Below the pieces are notes generated by a model. That model was not told where the DNA came from, did not search any database, and was given only the letters and a program-made list of their open reading frames with translations. This document shows positions 60,601 through 64,000 of a DNA stretch of 64,000 bases, piece after piece; the first letter of the stretch is position 1, and each line of letters starts with the position of its first letter. A program made the translations under genes and the position numbers. This stretch comes from Liolophura sinensis (lineage: Eukaryota > Mollusca > Polyplacophora > Chitonida > Chitonidae), in the NCBI RefSeq assembly GCF_032854445.1, contig NC_088303.1:26019265-26083264 (forward strand). The letters are read 5' to 3'.

Positions 60601-63600
60601 TTGAGAATTTTATCCAGTCAAACATGTTGCTATCAGATTGTGCAGCCTAAGCTGTGACATAGCCTTTACTCATTCTCTCCATGAAATGACATACGATAAC
60701 ACAGAATTACTGCATGAGATATTATTTTGACATTGTTTACAATGATGTAGTTACGTGTAGCAGAAGAGCCATCTCACAAAGTGTTGTGGGGCAAGTCTGT
60801 ATCATTTATGGGCTAACAGAGATGTAAAAGCAGTTGATACGATGGTATCACAAATTATGTCAGAGAATAGCATAGCGTCTCGGCCCAAACAGCATTCATC
60901 TACCCAAATACTTTTTTGTTGTTCATTTTAGCATTTAGTCAGCAGTTTCTAAATAGCAGGTATCAAAGTCAGTGTAAAATTTCTTAAGGATGCTGAAGGT
61001 TTATGGGAATGAGGAGACGGGATCTCAGCGGACAAACGCTTTAAGTTAATTAAATCTCAATGTATATGTGACATAATTTTTTTTGATCTGAATTCATTAC
61101 AACTGAAGAATTTGAATTTTGCTCCTTCTTTCTCGCATACAAGAGGTGTTTTTTTCTGTTTTCTTTTATAAACTACAGTAAAATTATTGAAACGCTGTGT
61201 TCAAGGTGAAGTGTTTTCCTTGACGTCTGCGATAACTAGATCAGCACAGCTTTTATTATAGAAGCCATCGCTACATAATTGGAGTATAAAATCCAGTGAA
61301 AGTCGAATGCCTACATTGGCCTCAGTCATGCTTAGAGCCTGAATCTAGTTGTAAACATTTAACAGGGGTCAAAATCACCAACATAACCCCTCCGGCGCTA
61401 GAGAGCTAGAGTAAATGTGACGTCACATTGCTTTCGGTAATGGAGACGTGTTGAAACTGTGCCAAGACAAAGTTTCACTAAACTTTTATTGGGTTGAAAA
61501 AAATTAGAAAGGTATTTAATGCTGGTTTAAGATACTTTGAAAGGTAGTTTTTCCAGCAGACATAAACATTAGTCACATGCTGTCTTTCACTTGAGATTTT
61601 TTTGAAAGACCTTAATATGCTTTTTAAAGTGAAATATTGAATTCCATACTTAAGGTGAAATACACTAGTTAGAAAGTTTTTGGCCATGCTTTAGTTTCTT
61701 AACTGTCCGCAGTATGGTGAGAGGTTAATAATTAAGAGGGGAATGGGATGTGACTTAATGCTGATGGCGTGCCAACTGTCAACCAATTGCATTTCAAGGT
61801 GCCAGTTCAATCCTGGTCTTCGGCAGGGAATTTCCAGATTCCAAATACCCATTCTTTTGACGCGTTTTTGACAGTAAGCGTTAATGGCGTTGTGTTCTTT
61901 GAAGATTACTTGCCTTCCACCACTATGCCATACAAATTTGTATGTCAGATGTCAAAATTCTTGAGTATGGTTTTAACCGCCAATCAAATAAATTAATAAA
62001 TAATTAATAGGGGTCACTATGGTTACAAGTACTCGCCAGCTTGTGAGAGCTTGAATGGCAGCTGACAGGACAGTGTGTTCAATACACAGTGGTGCTCATA
62101 TGTAGAGCCTGTTAATATATCTGTATGTGTTACACAGGAGGTTACAGCTTCTCCTTCAAACATCCAACAATTATCAGATAATATAAATTAATCATCTACC
62201 GACATAAATATTTTTTTTTCATAATGAAATGAAGCAATCTGTCAAAACTTAGGAGATTTGTTGTGTTTCTGTTTAGAAACTTTCAATGAGTTTATATCTT
62301 GGTGTCTTCCAGGCTTACAGATTTTGATGTTTCAATTTCAAATAAGTTGATGCTTCAGAGTTAAAATGCTCAAGGGGAATATGCTCTCTACCAGTGTATC
62401 TTTCTTTTTTTTCAGATGGTTAAAACAAGAAGAAGAATTTGAACAGAAAGCCAAGACTTTTGACTCAGGACCCAAGTTAGATTTGGGCTTCAAGGAAGGA
62501 CAGACAATCACGCTCAATATAGGGGTCAGTGTCTCATTTTCCCATCAGCAAGTCGCAGGTCAAATCCTGGTTTGACTCATTTTTTTCTGATAGGATTGAG
62601 GGTGGCTGGAAGATTTTGTTTTGACCAGTACGCGAAAATGCTAAACCGAAACATTTGTCAGACAAGAAGTATTCATCCTTCCACCCAGTAATGTATTCAA
62701 ATGGTTTTCTTTTTCACTCATATGATGACAGCCAGCATTATGGTGGGAGGAAACCCACGATCATCCACAGGTTGCTGCAGGTCCTTCCAACGTACCCAGT
62801 TGAGAGGAAGCAAGCTTGAAAATAACCAGCTGATATTATGTTCCAGTGACAATTTCAACATATATTATTCAAAAAGTCTTAATTCCTCATTTTTCATTCC
62901 AGTCAAAGAAGAGTGATCAGAAAACACGACCACGTCCTAATGCTGGAGCCACACCTGGGCTGTTACCACCTCCTCCAGGTGGGGTGAAAATAGCTCCTCC
63001 CCCTGGAGACCAAAACAACCAATCAGCATTCTCTTCCTCCAGTTTCAACCAATCAAAACGGGTTACAAGTAGTCAAAATAACACAGCTCAGAACTTTCAA
63101 AGCAACAGCAATGTGGACTTTTTGCTGGACTTAGGGACCACAGAAAGCTCTGCACCAGCGATGACACACCTGCAGCAACAACAACAGCAGCAGTCCTCAG
63201 GGGTGTCTGATGTTTGGGGGGACTTCACTAGTGCCAGGTATATCTCATTGCAGATCATGTAGTCTCACACACACAGTCTAATATCGGGAAAGACTTCTGA
63301 TATATCTCATTACTGACCATGTAGGCTCACTCATACTGCATGATATCAGGAAAGAAGCCAGTAGTGTCAGGTGTGTCTAACCATGTATTCTGATTCACAC
63401 AGTCTGATATCAGGAAAGACTTCATTAGTGCCAGGTTTATCTCACTACTGACATTGTATTCTCACTCACACTGTCTGATATGAGGTGAGGTAAGACTTCA
63501 CTAGGGCCAGGTACAGTTATACACGTATCTTCATTACTGACTGTGTACTCACTTGTGCAATCTGATACCAGGAAAGACTTCGCTAATGCCAGGTATATCT

Positions 63601-63895
63601 CATTGCTGACCTTGTAACCTCAGTCATACAGTCTGATAACCGGAAAAACTTCACTAGTGCCAGGTATATCTCATTACTGACATTGTATTGTCACCCACAT
63701 AGTATGATTTCAGAAAAGACTTACTAGTGCCAGGTTTATCTCAGTTTTTTGCTACTTTCACTATTTTCACTCGCACAGTCACACCTGATGTCTAAAGTCA
63801 TTTAAAAACCTGAAGTGATGTAGGAATTTTCTCTTTATTTCAGTTCTAACTCCAGCTCAAGTGACCCGAATGCTGTGGATTGGGTTCAGTTTTGA
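53010..63895 (+). CDS. NECAP: NECAP, adaptin-ear-binding coat-associated protein
   Basis: Clathrin-coat accessory protein that binds the AP-2 complex. Coding exons: 53010-53101, 54494-54594, 58959-59063, 60170-60251, 62416-62524, 62903-63237, 63844-63895. All are in phase: 291 residues (human NECAP1 275, NECAP2 263). The N-terminal PHear domain covers about residues 1-165: [98 protein letters not shown] Pro/Gln-rich tail follows, with LLPPPPGG and a Gln run. Two WxxF-type AP-2 ligands are present: WGDF and the C-terminal WVQF at the very end. One gene stands for both vertebrate paralogues. Exon 1 ends on a non-consensus donor (gttggt). The 3' UTR runs to the window end. Confidence 0.96.
55440..55545 (-). 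repeat. tRNA-like SINE head or tRNA fossil
   Basis: On the minus strand 'tagtctaatggtagaggc' resembles an A box and 'cgttggttctaactcgaac' a B box, with 'gacttaaaatccaaagg' where an anticodon arm would be. The acceptor ends do not pair well, so it is more likely a SINE than a working tRNA. Confidence 0.5.
56158..56345 (-). repeat. Dispersed ~220-bp repeat, copy 4 of 4
   Basis: Reverse orientation: 'gtactgtaaatctttaa', 'cttcataaaactgagcaaat', 'ctctacacccc', 'ctctcagaacatttcaaa', 'tattggttgca'. In NECAP intron 2. Confidence 0.7.
57631..57685. repeat. TA microsatellite
   Basis: About 27 TA dinucleotides in NECAP intron 2. Confidence 0.95.
58590..58810 (+). mobile_element. tRNA-derived SINE, family A
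   Basis: Head 'catggcacagtggttagcat', B box 'gagttcaagtccag', body 'gcctgcagattatcgtgg', tail 'gtgaaatgtttctgagcac' with 'aaaacaccaattaaataaat'. Diverged from the type copy; just upstream of NECAP exon 3. Confidence 0.85.
59335..59500 (+). repeat. SINE family A, 5'-truncated
   Basis: It begins within the body ('gccagcaacctgcagatgat', 'ggtttcctcc') and ends with the usual tail ('gcgaaatattcttgagtacg', 'ataaaacacc'). In NECAP intron 3. Confidence 0.8.
60431..61594 (+). mobile_element. Non-autonomous element with imperfect TIRs, copy 2
   Basis: About 1.16 kb, same strand as 36817-38036. It starts TTAA followed by 'aggacaagacagcacc' and ends 'catgctgtctttcact' followed by TTGA, where copy 1 has TTAA. 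Shared blocks include 'ggctaaaacatatttcagt', 'ccatcttgagaattttatcc' and 'gtttatgggaatgag'. An extra stretch near 60700-60950 is not matched in copy 1. It is in NECAP intron 4. Confidence 0.72.
62700..62800 (-). repeat. SINE family A tail fragment
   Basis: 'ttttcactcatatgatgaca', 'gccagcattatggtgggagg', 'aaacccacgatcatccacag' and 'gttgctgcag' form the reverse complement of the SINE body and tail. In NECAP intron 5. Confidence 0.75.
63238..63760 (+). repeat. Tandem array copying an exon 3' end plus splice donor
   Basis: About seven units of roughly 70-80 bp follow NECAP exon 6 directly. Each unit holds a match to the exon's end ('gacttcactagtgccag') joined to 'gtatatctcatt', so an AG|GT donor is repeated. 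Copies read gccag|gtatat, gtcag|gtgtgt, gccag|gtttat, gccag|gtacag, gccag|gtatat and so on. The template is the exon region encoding DFTSAS, next to the WGDF motif. Confidence 0.88.
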
Positions 63896-64000
63896 TGAGA
63901 GGATCCCTGCATTCTGAGCATCAAAAGTGACGACATACATGAATGGAGGACTCTGCTGTAGAGATTGTGTTATTATTAGCAATCGGGAGCCTTCACAAAC

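Overview
This is animal nuclear DNA: AT-rich, with spliced genes using GT-AG introns, several tRNA-derived SINE families, and many minisatellites. The SINE and dispersed-repeat types, whose tails read like 'gaatattcttgagtacg..taaaacacc', and the divergence of the proteins suggest a lophotrochozoan invertebrate such as a mollusc or brachiopod. The species cannot be fixed from this window.

I could assemble five protein-coding genes by following splice phase exon by exon. (1) PLEKHM2/SKIP, a RUN + PH adaptor for lysosome transport, lies on the minus strand from 11710 and runs off the left edge with the last ~100 codons outside. (2) B3GALT6, galactosyltransferase II of the glycosaminoglycan linker, is a single minus-strand exon at 21688-22728. 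(3) UBE2J2, a tail-anchored ER ubiquitin-conjugating enzyme, is on the plus strand with seven coding exons at 24438-30024. (4) ZNHIT2, a HIT zinc-finger protein, is on the minus strand with eleven coding exons from 52225 down to 38146. (5) NECAP, an endocytic AP-2 partner, is on the plus strand with seven coding exons at 53010-63895. B3GALT6/UBE2J2 and ZNHIT2/NECAP are each arranged head to head. Every exon junction keeps frame, and the four genes that lie wholly inside the window have lengths close to their vertebrate orthologues.

Between the genes the window is dominated by tandem DNA. An ~8 kb satellite lies between PLEKHM2 and B3GALT6: a 46-bp unit with block duplications at 12876-19880, passing into a very uniform 44-bp derivative at 19907-21092. 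A 31-bp array sits in the last intron of UBE2J2. Arrays with units of 52, 40 and 37 bp lie between UBE2J2 and ZNHIT2. Two copies of a ~1.2 kb element with imperfect terminal inverted repeats and TTAA at or near the ends lie at 36817-38036 and 60431-61594.

The most unusual pattern is that three unrelated genes carry a short tandem array spanning an exon-intron boundary and copying the splice site with it. In PLEKHM2 (1-453) and NECAP (63238-63760) the end of an exon plus its splice donor has been amplified into the following intron. In ZNHIT2 (about 43270-43400) a 36-bp in-frame unit carrying the acceptor is repeated upstream of an exon. I saw no CRISPR array, prokaryotic operon, virus or toxin gene, and no free-standing intact tRNA or rRNA gene.
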